Assembly: GCA_030833025.1 (NCBI GenBank)
Contig: JAURHZ010000099.1
Location: 1 to 8,051, forward strand
Origin: Armatimonadota bacterium
GTDB taxonomy: Bacteria > Armatimonadota > Armatimonadia > Armatimonadales > Armatimonadaceae
Direction of reading: 5' to 3'
Length of the DNA: 8,051 nt
Below are positions 1-5,858 of this stretch, piece by piece (the stretch's first letter is position 1; the number at the start of each line of letters is the position of its first letter). The position numbers and the translations under genes were made by a program. The notes beneath the pieces are model-generated. The model was not told where the DNA came from. It ran no database searches and saw nothing but the letters and a program-made list of their open reading frames with translations.

Positions 1-2
1 TC

Positions 3-443
3 CCGGGAGCGTATGTCGTCTGGACGGTGCTTTATCTCATCGTGGCTCCAGCTTCATTTATGTCAATGGTGGGTGATGCTGCAAAGCGGCGTATGTTTCC
101 ACTTTGGTTCAACGTGGCCTTTTTCGCTTACTGTGTGCTTTGGTGCGCGGGGTGGTTTTTGTCGCCAAACACGGTTGGTGAGGTGATTGGCTGTATTACC
201 GGGTCACTCGCGCTTGTGGCGGTGCTTGTTTGGCGCGGGTATGTCGGTAAATCGCTACCGCTTGCCGGGGCGGTGTTGGCGATTTGCAACCTGATTGGAT
301 ATTTCGCGGGTGGTTATTTGAATGCGAGGTTCGGAGGTCCAACCGGGATGTTAGTTTGGGGGGCGCTGTTCGGGGCCGGGACGGGCGCTGGGATTGGCGT
401 GATTTTGTATGAATATCCAAGTACGAAGTTAGAATCTTCATAA
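3..443 (+). CDS. Unknown small integral membrane protein (5' end cut by window edge)
   Basis: The reading frame is open to the left edge. The first visible codons read P-G-A-Y-V-V-W-T, and the first GTG (27) falls inside a hydrophobic segment, so the true start is probably upstream. The visible 147 residues hold about four membrane segments: the one at the left edge (VVWTVLYLIVAPASF), one around NVAFFAYCVLWCAGWFL, one around VIGCITGSLALVAVLVW, and a C-terminal glycine-rich pair (LAICNLIGYFAGGYL and LVWGALFGAGTGAGIGVIL). A basic loop, DAAKRR, separates the first two. The chain ends in a short polar tail, and the TAA stop is at 441-443. I do not recognise the family, and no catalytic motif is visible. 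The gene is followed by a 102-base gap, with no clear terminator, before the dioxygenase. That it is a real gene is fairly sure; its role is unknown. Confidence 0.7.
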   Translation, partial: PGAYVVWTVLYLIVAPASFMSMVGDAAKRRMFPLWFNVAFFAYCVLWCAGWFLSPNTVGEVIGCITGSLALVAVLVWRGYVGKSLPLAGAVLAICNLIGYFAGGYLNARFGGPTGMLVWGALFGAGTGAGIGVILYEYPSTKLESS

Positions 444-545
444 GTGTGGCGTATGCGTACTCCCATCTACTAGGTAAATCGCACCCAAACCACCTCGCCA
501 TCTGTTACAGTTGGACCATCCGATCCTCAGGAATTCAGCATCACT

Positions 546-1232
546 ATGGAAATCTTCATCCCCCGTTTTTCTCGACGGCAGTTAATGCAGCTCGCGCTTG
601 GTGGTTCTGCGGCACTTCATACCAGTGGTGCGTTCGCTGAGTATCTTGCAAAGCCTCCCGTTCTTACACCGGCGCAAACCGAAGGCCCGTTCTATCCAGA
701 TAAGCTTCCACTCGACACAGACAATGACTTGATTGTTTTGAATGATGCTCTGACATCGGCGGTCGGCGAAGTCACCTATTTATCTGGGCGTGTCCTGGAT
801 GCGCGAGGCGAGCCGGTTCGCGGTGCGCTCGTTGAGATTTGGCAGTGTGATGCCTTTGGCAACTATCGCCATACGCGCGGTGCGAATCCGCAGGGCGGTC
901 ATGCACCTGACAGCAATTTCCAGAGCTTTGGTCGCTTCTTGACAGGGAGTAAAGGCGAATATCTCTTCCGAACCATTAAGCCTGTGCCGTACCCGGGGCG
1001 CGCTCCCCATATCCATATGGCGATCAAGTGCAAGGGTGAGCCGAAGTTTGTGACGCAGTGCTACATCAAGGGCTATGCGCAAAATGACACCGATGGCGTA
1101 ATCAAAAGTATTAAGGATAAGCGCCAGCGTGAGTCTGTCATGGTCGCTTTCGAGCCGCTTAAGGAGAGCGCCGCGGGGGAGCTGGGAGCCCGCTTTGATG
1201 TCATCCTGGGGTACACACCGCCAGCGCACTAA
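546..1232 (+). CDS. Secreted intradiol ring-cleavage dioxygenase (protocatechuate 3,4-dioxygenase-like)
   Basis: This 228-residue protein belongs to the intradiol dioxygenase family (Fe(III) enzymes that split catechol-type rings between the two hydroxyls). Residues 41-51 carry the family signature TPAQTEGPFYP. The iron ligands expected from protocatechuate 3,4-dioxygenase are all present: Tyr107 (in GNYRH), Tyr149 (in PVPYPGR), and His155 and His157 (in APHIHM). Arg152 sits at the conserved arginine position. The beta-sandwich core (GRVLDARGEPVRGALVEIWQ) spans about 81-100. Residues 8-31 form a twin-arginine-like leader: SRRQL, a hydrophobic stretch and a possible cleavage after AFA. Export folded and metal-loaded is therefore likely. 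The ATG at 546 was chosen because it gives this leader; its ribosome site is weak (AGGA about 14 bases upstream). No other aromatic-degradation genes are in the window, so the physiological substrate (a lignin- or plant-derived catechol, or a secondary metabolite) is open. Confidence 0.93.
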   Translation: MEIFIPRFSRRQLMQLALGGSAALHTSGAFAEYLAKPPVLTPAQTEGPFYPDKLPLDTDNDLIVLNDALTSAVGEVTYLSGRVLDARGEPVRGALVEIWQCDAFGNYRHTRGANPQGGHAPDSNFQSFGRFLTGSKGEYLFRTIKPVPYPGRAPHIHMAIKCKGEPKFVTQCYIKGYAQNDTDGVIKSIKDKRQRESVMVAFEPLKESAAGELGARFDVILGYTPPAH

Positions 1233-1316
1233 AACCGCTCTTTTCTCCTAAAATGCATCGTTTTATAAATAAAAGTGAATAAATTGACGGGGAATCTACT
1301 ACTTTATAGCGGTTTT
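1231..1316. repeat. 9-base inverted repeat flanking an AT-rich spacer
   Basis: AAAACCGCT (1231-1239, starting inside the dioxygenase stop codon) is exactly complementary to AGCGGTTTT (1308-1316). The 68 bases between are AT-rich and include the palindrome TTTTAT-AA-ATAAAA (1261-1274). The pair could form a long-loop hairpin ending in TTTT, act as a weak terminator for the dioxygenase, or be a matching pair of protein sites. Chance is also possible. The match is seen directly; the role is inference. Confidence 0.35.
1284..1310 (+). promoter_or_regulatory. Candidate promoter of the prepilin-like gene
   Basis: TTGACG (1284-1289) and TATAGC (1305-1310) resemble a -35/-10 pair, but the 15-base spacer is shorter than the usual 17. 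The AT-rich block just upstream (1250-1283) could act as an UP element. A second -35-like TTGACA at 1315-1320 has no convincing -10 at the right distance. If real, the promoter would give a leader of about 105-110 bases that includes the hairpin at 1381-1404. This is weak evidence only. Confidence 0.25.
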
Positions 1317-1380
1317 GACAAGATTTTCGAGTGAACAAATCAGTCTGCTTGAGTCCGGTGTTCAGTAAACTTACGTTGTA

Positions 1381-1404
1381 CGCTAAGGCGATGACGCCTT
1401 GGCG
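1381..1404 (+). promoter_or_regulatory. Leader hairpin next to the Shine-Dalgarno of the prepilin-like gene
   Basis: CGCTAAGGCG (1381-1390) and CGCCTTGGCG (1395-1404) form a 10-base-pair stem with one U-G wobble and the 4-base loop ATGA. The stem ends 5 bases before the AGGAG ribosome site (1410-1414), which serves the GTG start at 1424. No U tract follows, so it is not an intrinsic terminator. A 5'-stabilising stem, a translational control hairpin or a protein-binding element are all possible. Confidence 0.55.
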
Positions 1405-1423
1405 AAGCTAGGAGTTTTCACCA

Positions 1424-2209
1424 GTGCCTCATACCCATCGTAGTGAGACCCGCCGTGGTTTCACGCTGATTGAACTTCTCGTCGTGATCGCAATCATCGC
1501 AATTCTTGCTGCCATCCTGTTCCCTGTGTTTGCTCAGGCAAGAGCCAAAGCGCGCCAAACACAGTGCCTTTCCAACAGTAAACAGATTGGAATGGCGATG
1601 ATGCAGTACGTTCAGGACTACGATGAGCTTTATCCCGTTAATAACTTTTCGTATGGTCGTGGAACCGCGGTGTATCTTGCCTCTTGGATGATTCACCTCG
1701 ATCCATACATGAAGAATCTGGATGTTTATCAATGTCCAGAATCGCGTGTTCCAAGCAGCCGAACGACCATCGTGACCGGTGGGCGCACTTTCCGCTTGCC
1801 TGACCGCTCACTCGGCGCGAATGAGTGGATTGTTGGCCGAGTTGGCTTCACAGCCCACAATACAGGAACTGCTTTGAACCCAGTGTCCATTGCATCCCTG
1901 TCACGTTCCGCCGATGTCCCACTGGTCGCAGACTGCGTCTATCTCCTCTTCAACGATCCACGCCGTATTGCACAGGCTGGTTTCGCTGGTTCGCCTTGGT
2001 TCAACTACCCAACTAGCCAGGGAGAAGTACTTAGTGACCGACATGCCCGCCATAATGGTGGCTCGACGGTGGTTTGGGGAGATGGCCACGCATCCTGGAA
2101 GCATAAACGTGCAACGGGCAACATCGATGCTACCCGTCAGACATTGCCAAACTGGTGGACCTGGTTTGGATTACCCGTCGACCCGCTGTCAGATGACCGC
2201 CTGCTATAG
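1424..2209 (+). CDS. Prepilin-like protein with N-terminal methylation motif and H-X9-DG C-terminus
   Basis: This is a 261-residue type IV pilin/pseudopilin-like protein of the DUF1559 type. The prepilin peptidase site is R11-G12|F13, with Glu17 at mature position +5. It is followed by the hydrophobic helix LIELLVVIAIIAILAAILFP (15-34) that would anchor it in the inner membrane and pack in a filament. The amphipathic continuation (FAQARAKARQ, then CLSNSKQIGMAMMQYVQDYDE) is typical of this expanded family. Near the end, H210 followed by nine residues and D220-G221 forms the H-X9-DG motif. The start is GTG at 1424, supported by AGGAG 9 bases upstream. The globular part (about 80-205) has few recognisable motifs. 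Such proteins occur in many copies in Armatimonadota and Planctomycetes, and their function is mostly unproven; they may be exported surface or secretion-associated pseudopilins. The gene is monocistronic here, with its own leader hairpin and terminator. Confidence 0.92.
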   Translation: MPHTHRSETRRGFTLIELLVVIAIIAILAAILFPVFAQARAKARQTQCLSNSKQIGMAMMQYVQDYDELYPVNNFSYGRGTAVYLASWMIHLDPYMKNLDVYQCPESRVPSSRTTIVTGGRTFRLPDRSLGANEWIVGRVGFTAHNTGTALNPVSIASLSRSADVPLVADCVYLLFNDPRRIAQAGFAGSPWFNYPTSQGEVLSDRHARHNGGSTVVWGDGHASWKHKRATGNIDATRQTLPNWWTWFGLPVDPLSDDRLL

Positions 2210-2223
2210 GTTTCACTAGCACG

Positions 2224-2261
2224 GCTGCCGCCAGCTCTGATCACACAGGGTTGGCGGTAGC
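2224..2261 (+). terminator. Hairpin terminator of the prepilin-like gene
   Basis: A 16-base-pair stem (2224-2239 with 2246-2261) has the 6-base loop ATCACA and lies 14 bases after the stop codon. Three of its pairs are G-U wobbles in the plus-strand RNA. In the minus-strand RNA the same positions would be A-C mismatches, so the structure favours the plus transcript. The following bases, TACTTACGTTTCGTT, are moderately U-rich. The convergent minus-strand gene ends just beyond, at 2275. Confidence 0.65.
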
Positions 2262-2274
2262 TACTTACGTTTCG

Positions 2275-2634
2275 TTACCACTTGGATGTACAAATCCACG
2301 CATCCTCGATCAGCTCGCGGAGCAATGTTTCATCCAAATGTTTAAGCCGGATAACGACCGCCGGGTAGCCATTGTAATGAGGGTCATCCACGTAGAGCTC
2401 GGGCGGACCAGTGGCGATCAGGGCATCCTTTTTAGCTAGCCCCGGGACGCGGAATGCCCATACATCCGGATTCGGGAGCTTTGGCTTTTTAGCCTCTACA
2501 CGCTCCATCCATTCCCAGCAAATCCCTTTGCTACGTCCACGCACCGGGACACCAAATGCGCGCTGGGGGCCATCCCCTTCGACAACACCCGGGTAGGAAA
2601 GCGCGACGCGGCGAACATCTTCAAAAATCGTCAT
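2275..2634 (-). CDS. MmcQ/YjbR family protein
   Basis: A 119-residue protein matches the MmcQ/YjbR (DUF419) family, a compact fold often annotated as DNA-binding, though its biochemical role is not settled. Family features include the N-terminal helix with VRRVALSYPGVVEG (8-21), a central strand region with WAFRVPGLAKKDALIA (59-74), and the closing block DPHYNGYPAVVIRL (84-97). Last comes a helix LDETLLRELIEDAWICT (100-116), where the D/E-rich LIEDAW is typical. Length is normal for the family. The start is ATG (complement of 2632-2634) with no clear Shine-Dalgarno. It runs opposite to its neighbours, convergent with the prepilin-like gene and divergent from the membrane protein gene, and so is probably transcribed alone. 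Nothing in the context links it to the hydrolases. Confidence 0.88.
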   Translation of the reverse strand: MTIFEDVRRVALSYPGVVEGDGPQRAFGVPVRGRSKGICWEWMERVEAKKPKLPNPDVWAFRVPGLAKKDALIATGPPELYVDDPHYNGYPAVVIRLKHLDETLLRELIEDAWICTSKW

Positions 2635-2706
2635 GTCCGGTGATGCTATCGTAATGCAGTCAATTCACCAGCATCGCTACATTCGCTGGAAATGTAATAC
2701 TTATGA

Positions 2707-4161
2707 ATGGTGTCAAATCCTTCTCCACATCGTGTGTCCTTTCAGCCTCCTCTCTGGCTCGCGCTGCTCGCCGGCGCAGCAGCAGGCGGGATGGGCTGGG
2801 GCATCCGCGGGCAATACGGTCATGAAACCGGCGCGATGCTCGCTGGTGCATTGGTGGGACTTACATTAATGCTGTTGTTCGGGGCGCGATTGCATCCCCG
2901 GACGGCGATCACAGCAGTGGCGATGCTAACCGTTGGCATCGGGATCGGTGGCCTTGAAACCTACGGGCAAACCATTGGCCTCACGCAAAACAAGGATGTC
3001 CTTGGAAATGTCGCAGCGTTTGCATGGGGTGAGCTCGGTCTCTTCATTAAAGGTGGCTGCTGGATAGCGATAGGAACAACATTCTTTGGCAGCGCGCTAA
3101 GTGGCCGTGGCTGGACCATCAAGGAAATCATCAGTGTGCTAGGCATAATGATGGCAACCTTTCTCATCGGACAGCTCCTTCTCAATGCGCCATTTGATCC
3201 AGCGGGGCATCGGCTTCCGGGCGTTTACTTTTCCGCGGATTGGCGGTGGACGCCGGATGCCACACTCGATGTTCTGAAACCCCGTCCAGAGCGGTGGGGC
3301 GGATTATTATTCGCGTGGCTGGGACTTATCAGTTACCGCGGAATCATTCAGCGGGACCAGCTGGCGCTCCGCTTTGGTATGGTTTGCTTCCTCGCCGGTG
3401 GCATCGGCTTCGCGGGAGGCCAGCTTTGGCAGGCTGGGCACGCATGGTTCCCTGAGACCTATAAGCAGGTGTTCGGACCGTGGGATGCGCTGATCAACTG
3501 GTGGAACATCATGGAGATCACCTTTGGCAGCATTTGGGGTGGGTGCCTTGCGGGAATGGTGCATCGCTATAAGGAAGAGCTACGGGACGGACCGGCGATT
3601 CTGCCGCGTGACTGGCCCCCGGCCGCGGTGTATGCCCTGACTGCGGTTCATTGTTGTCTTCTGTATGTGTGGACCTTTTGCAGCTTCCCGTGGTTTGACG
3701 CGGTTGCTGACCTCGGCATCCCGATGACAGTCTTGCCGCTGCTGCTCATTGTGACCGGTGGGGTCCGTGGCGCAGCAATTGTCGCACTGCCTCTGACCGC
3801 GGTTCCGATTGCGGCGAAGACATTTGTGGAGCTTTGTATCGAGAGCAATCGTGTTCCCAAAACATCCGGTTTTGCCTGGCTGGTCATCCTCCCGATTGTG
3901 ATGCTCACCGGGGCGATATCTACGCGACAAAAGCTGTCACAGCCATTGCTGGCAACGGGTCTATTGGTGGCAACGCTGGTCTACTTCGGTCTGAACTTTG
4001 CGTTTTTTGACTTTCCGTGGCCGTGGCTTGCGCCGACTGGTCGCACGGTAAGTGCGTGGATTTTTATAGTCGACAGTGTATTTTTACTGTCGTGCGTAAT
4101 ATGGGTATCGGGTAACCGAAAGCGCCCAGAACAACCATTCGTTGAGGAGGCTGCCGGATGA
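2707..4161 (+). CDS. Conserved polytopic membrane protein of unknown function
   Basis: A 484-residue protein with roughly 11-13 hydrophobic segments spread over its whole length (for example about 42-59, 64-83, 110-130, 140-160, 196-214, 221-240, 303-323, 335-373, 385-402, 412-432 and 446-467). It has a polar N-terminus and a basic/acidic C-terminal tail, so it belongs in the cytoplasmic membrane. The most striking block is GMGWGIRGQYGHETGAM (28-44), where Arg34, His39 and Glu40 sit in or next to membrane helices. Related glycine/GQ patterns recur at GIGIGGLETYGQTIG (78-92) and GGIGFAGGQLWQAGHAW (231-247). Another dense block is WWNIMEITFGSIWGGCLAG (265-283). I do not recognise a characterised family; a transporter or membrane-embedded enzyme is possible. 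The ATG at 2707 has no strong ribosome site. The stop overlaps the next gene's start by 4 bases (ATGA), so the two are co-transcribed and probably translationally coupled. Confidence 0.87.
   Translation: MVSNPSPHRVSFQPPLWLALLAGAAAGGMGWGIRGQYGHETGAMLAGALVGLTLMLLFGARLHPRTAITAVAMLTVGIGIGGLETYGQTIGLTQNKDVLGNVAAFAWGELGLFIKGGCWIAIGTTFFGSALSGRGWTIKEIISVLGIMMATFLIGQLLLNAPFDPAGHRLPGVYFSADWRWTPDATLDVLKPRPERWGGLLFAWLGLISYRGIIQRDQLALRFGMVCFLAGGIGFAGGQLWQAGHAWFPETYKQVFGPWDALINWWNIMEITFGSIWGGCLAGMVHRYKEELRDGPAILPRDWPPAAVYALTAVHCCLLYVWTFCSFPWFDAVADLGIPMTVLPLLLIVTGGVRGAAIVALPLTAVPIAAKTFVELCIESNRVPKTSGFAWLVILPIVMLTGAISTRQKLSQPLLATGLLVATLVYFGLNFAFFDFPWPWLAPTGRTVSAWIFIVDSVFLLSCVIWVSGNRKRPEQPFVEEAAG
4144..4150 (+). 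promoter_or_regulatory. Strong ribosome binding site of the dual-hydrolase gene
   Basis: GAGGAGG lies 7 bases before the ATG at 4158, within the last codons of the membrane protein gene. It fixes the hydrolase start and suggests the second gene can be initiated efficiently in its own right as well as by coupling through the ATGA overlap. Confidence 0.75.
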
Positions 4162-5609
4162 TCTTGACACCGCTTTTGCCCGTTTTCGTGACTCTTTTTG
4201 CTCCAACTGTGCTGGTGACGAATCAGCAGACACGGACCAGCATTCCGCAGCCGTCCGAGTCGCGGGTTTATAAGAACGATCTGAAGGCGCATTTTTTCTT
4301 CCCTAAGGGCTGGAAAGCATCCGATAAGCGTCCCGCAATTGTTCTCTTTCATGGCGGCGGTTGGACAGGTGGAAATCCAGGGACGCTTTATACACAGGCT
4401 GCCGCTGCTGCTGCGCGTGGGATGGTGGGTATCAGCGTCCAGTATCGCCTGGCAAAGCCGGGGATGGCTCCAGAAGAGGCGGTGATGGATGCTCGGTCGG
4501 CGATGCGGTACGTGCGGGCAAATGCGGGTGTGTTGGGCATTGACCCGATTCGGATAGCGGCGGGTGGAGGTTCGGCAGGCGGGCATCTGGCAGCGCACTG
4601 TGGCTTGGTGGATGCGTTGAATGACCCAGCGGATGACAAGCAGGTTTCGTGTATCCCGAATGCGTTGATTTTGTTCAATCCTGTCTATGCGAATGGTCCC
4701 GGCGAGTACGGAGCCGACCGCATCGGTGCTCGCTTCAAGGAATTTTCGCCAGCGGACAATATCCGAGCTGGATGTCCTCCGACATTGGTGATGCTTGGCG
4801 AGAAGGATGCTTTGATTTCCGTAGCGACTGCCGAGAAGTTCCGGGATGCTCAAAAGGCTGTCGGTGTTCGGTCGGAGCTGACGGTTTATAAGGGGCAGGC
4901 GCACGGGTTTTACAACCGAGAGCCATATCGCCAGCTAACGACATCCGCGATGTTGACATTTATCGAGTCCATCGGCTGGTTGCGTAAAACGGACCCTGCA
5001 TTGTTGCCAATTCTTGAGACGCCTGGCTTGCCGCGTCTGCTTGTGATCGGCGATTCAATTTCGATGGGCTATACATTGCCGCTTCGAAAGTTGTTGGATG
5101 GCAAGGCGAATGTAGTGCATCCGCCGGTTAACTGTTCGAGCACGGCATTTGGCTTGAAGGAGCTTGACAGCTGGCTTGGTGCAAAGCCGTGGGATGTGAT
5201 TCATGTCAACTTTGGACTGCATGACTTGAAGTATCTCAATGCGGAAGGCCAGCTTGTATCGCCCGACAAAGGGACTCTCATTGCGGACCCTGCTGTGTAC
5301 GAGGCCAATCTGCGGCTGTTGATCCAGCGGTTGACAGCGACCAAGGCAAAGATTGTTTGGGGGATGACAACGCCTGTGCCTGCGGGTGCAACCGGTCGCG
5401 TCGCGGGTTCAGATACGGTTTACAACGCGGTTGCCCGTAAGGTGATGACAGAGCTTGGTATGCCTGTTAACGACCTCCACGCCGTGATCACGAGTGCGCC
5501 TTCCGGACTGCAGCAACCCCGAAATGTCCACTTCACGCCCGCCGGCTACGATGCGCTGGCTGCTGCGGTTCACAAAGCGGTGCTTCCGCTGCTTCCGGCT
5601 GGGAGGTAG
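4158..5609 (+). CDS. Two-domain hydrolase: alpha/beta-hydrolase esterase fused to a divergent SGNH domain
   Basis: A 483-residue protein. Residues 1-20 are hydrophobic (MILTPLLPVFVTLFAPTVLV) and look like an export signal or anchor, although a basic n-region is missing. Residues about 35-275 form an alpha/beta-hydrolase of the esterase/lipase (HSL or BD-FAE-like) type. It has the oxyanion motif HGGGW (65-69), nucleophile Ser139 in GGGSAGG (136-142), probable acid Asp217 in GEKDALI, and His249 in QAHGFY. Residues about 292-480 form an SGNH-like domain, with GDSIS (298-302, nucleophile Ser300), NC-STAFGLKELDSWLG (325-341), NFGLHDLKY (351-359) and NVHFTPAGY (456-464, His458). In this half the usual block III Asn is His355, and the Asp normally three residues before the catalytic His is Arg455. 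It probably removes acyl groups (acetate, feruloyl or similar) from polysaccharides outside the cytoplasm, but the substrate is inferred. It is the second gene of an operon with the overlapping membrane protein. Confidence 0.9.
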   Translation: MILTPLLPVFVTLFAPTVLVTNQQTRTSIPQPSESRVYKNDLKAHFFFPKGWKASDKRPAIVLFHGGGWTGGNPGTLYTQAAAAAARGMVGISVQYRLAKPGMAPEEAVMDARSAMRYVRANAGVLGIDPIRIAAGGGSAGGHLAAHCGLVDALNDPADDKQVSCIPNALILFNPVYANGPGEYGADRIGARFKEFSPADNIRAGCPPTLVMLGEKDALISVATAEKFRDAQKAVGVRSELTVYKGQAHGFYNREPYRQLTTSAMLTFIESIGWLRKTDPALLPILETPGLPRLLVIGDSISMGYTLPLRKLLDGKANVVHPPVNCSSTAFGLKELDSWLGAKPWDVIHVNFGLHDLKYLNAEGQLVSPDKGTLIADPAVYEANLRLLIQRLTATKAKIVWGMTTPVPAGATGRVAGSDTVYNAVARKVMTELGMPVNDLHAVITSAPSGLQQPRNVHFTPAGYDALAAAVHKAVLPLLPAGR

Positions 5610-5674
5610 GTGGGTGTTGGGTGGCGTCAAGCCGATCCACGGTGTTGACATTGACCAGATAAGAAAGAAGAAAT

Positions 5675-5715
5675 GCTACGGTCAGGCTGGGTAAACCTCG
5701 CCGGACTCCGATAGC
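5675..5715 (+). other. Imperfect hairpin before the operon terminator (possible structured RNA)
   Basis: GCTACG (5675-5680) can pair with CGATAGC (5709-5715) with one bulged A. Continuing inward, GTC (5681-5683) pairs with GAC (5704-5706), GGC (5685-5687) with GCC (5700-5702), and GG (5689-5690) with CC (5696-5697). This gives about 14 pairs in 41 bases. It lies 66 bases after the hydrolase stop and 16 bases before the intrinsic terminator. It does not fit a tRNA and I do not recognise a riboswitch class. It may be a 3'UTR element or part of a small RNA. Confidence 0.35.
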
Positions 5716-5730
5716 TAATCAATAACAGAG

Positions 5731-5758
5731 AAGCCCCCCGGAAACTGGGGGGCTTTTT
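5731..5758 (+). terminator. Intrinsic terminator of the membrane protein-hydrolase operon
   Basis: AAGCCCCCC (5731-5739) pairs perfectly with GGGGGGCTT (5747-5755) around a 7-base loop, and TTTTT (5754-5758) follows. This is a textbook rho-independent terminator about 120 bases after the stop at 5609. It separates the operon from the downstream winged-helix gene. Confidence 0.92.
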
Positions 5759-5804
5759 GTTACATGCCACCACTCACTTCTTTACACCTGATGTCCCAGT
5801 ATGG

Positions 5805-5833
5805 AAATCGATCAAAATCCATCAAAATCGATT
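5805..5833. promoter_or_regulatory. Helically phased repeats, candidate operator of the small winged-helix gene
   Basis: Two copies of ATCAAAATC start exactly 10 bases apart (5811 and 5821). The 8-mer AAATCGAT appears twice, 20 bases apart (5805-5812 and 5825-5832), and AATCGAT (5806-5812) with ATCGATT (5827-5833) also forms an inverted repeat. Further ATCAA words at 5842, 5850 and 5854 run into the start codon. The 10- and 20-base phasing puts the sites on one face of the helix, as in operators for dimeric regulators. Binding by the adjacent winged-helix protein is inference. Confidence 0.45.
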
Positions 5834-5858
5834 ATGTATTCATCAAGGAATCAATCAA

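Noticed and set aside
1245..1414. CTCCTA (1245-1250) as an anti-Shine-Dalgarno for TAGGAG (1409-1414)
   Set aside because: Six bases over a distance of about 160 is expected by chance, and the site probably lies upstream of the transcript start.
3981..4904. 307-residue open frame on the minus strand
   Set aside because: It lies antisense across the membrane protein and hydrolase genes, has many Arg/His/Ser/Cys residues and no recognisable domain, while the plus-strand frames carry clear family motifs.
5645..5682. TTGACATTGACC with TGCTACGGT as a promoter for a small RNA
   Set aside because: The -35-like words are perfect or near-perfect, but the spacing to the only -10-like word is 20 or 26 bases and that word matches poorly.
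5675..5715. tRNA or tRNA remnant
   Set aside because: The fold is one long imperfect hairpin, with no T-loop TTC pattern, no anticodon arm and too few bases.
5757..5858. Longer TTG start for the small winged-helix protein
   Set aside because: TTG at 5757 lies in the terminator's T tract, the extra residues are not protein-like, and the ATG at 5859 has a proper ribosome site.
5805..5858. CRISPR-like array
   Set aside because: Repeat units are only 8-10 bases with no unique spacers and no cas genes; operator-like phasing explains them better.
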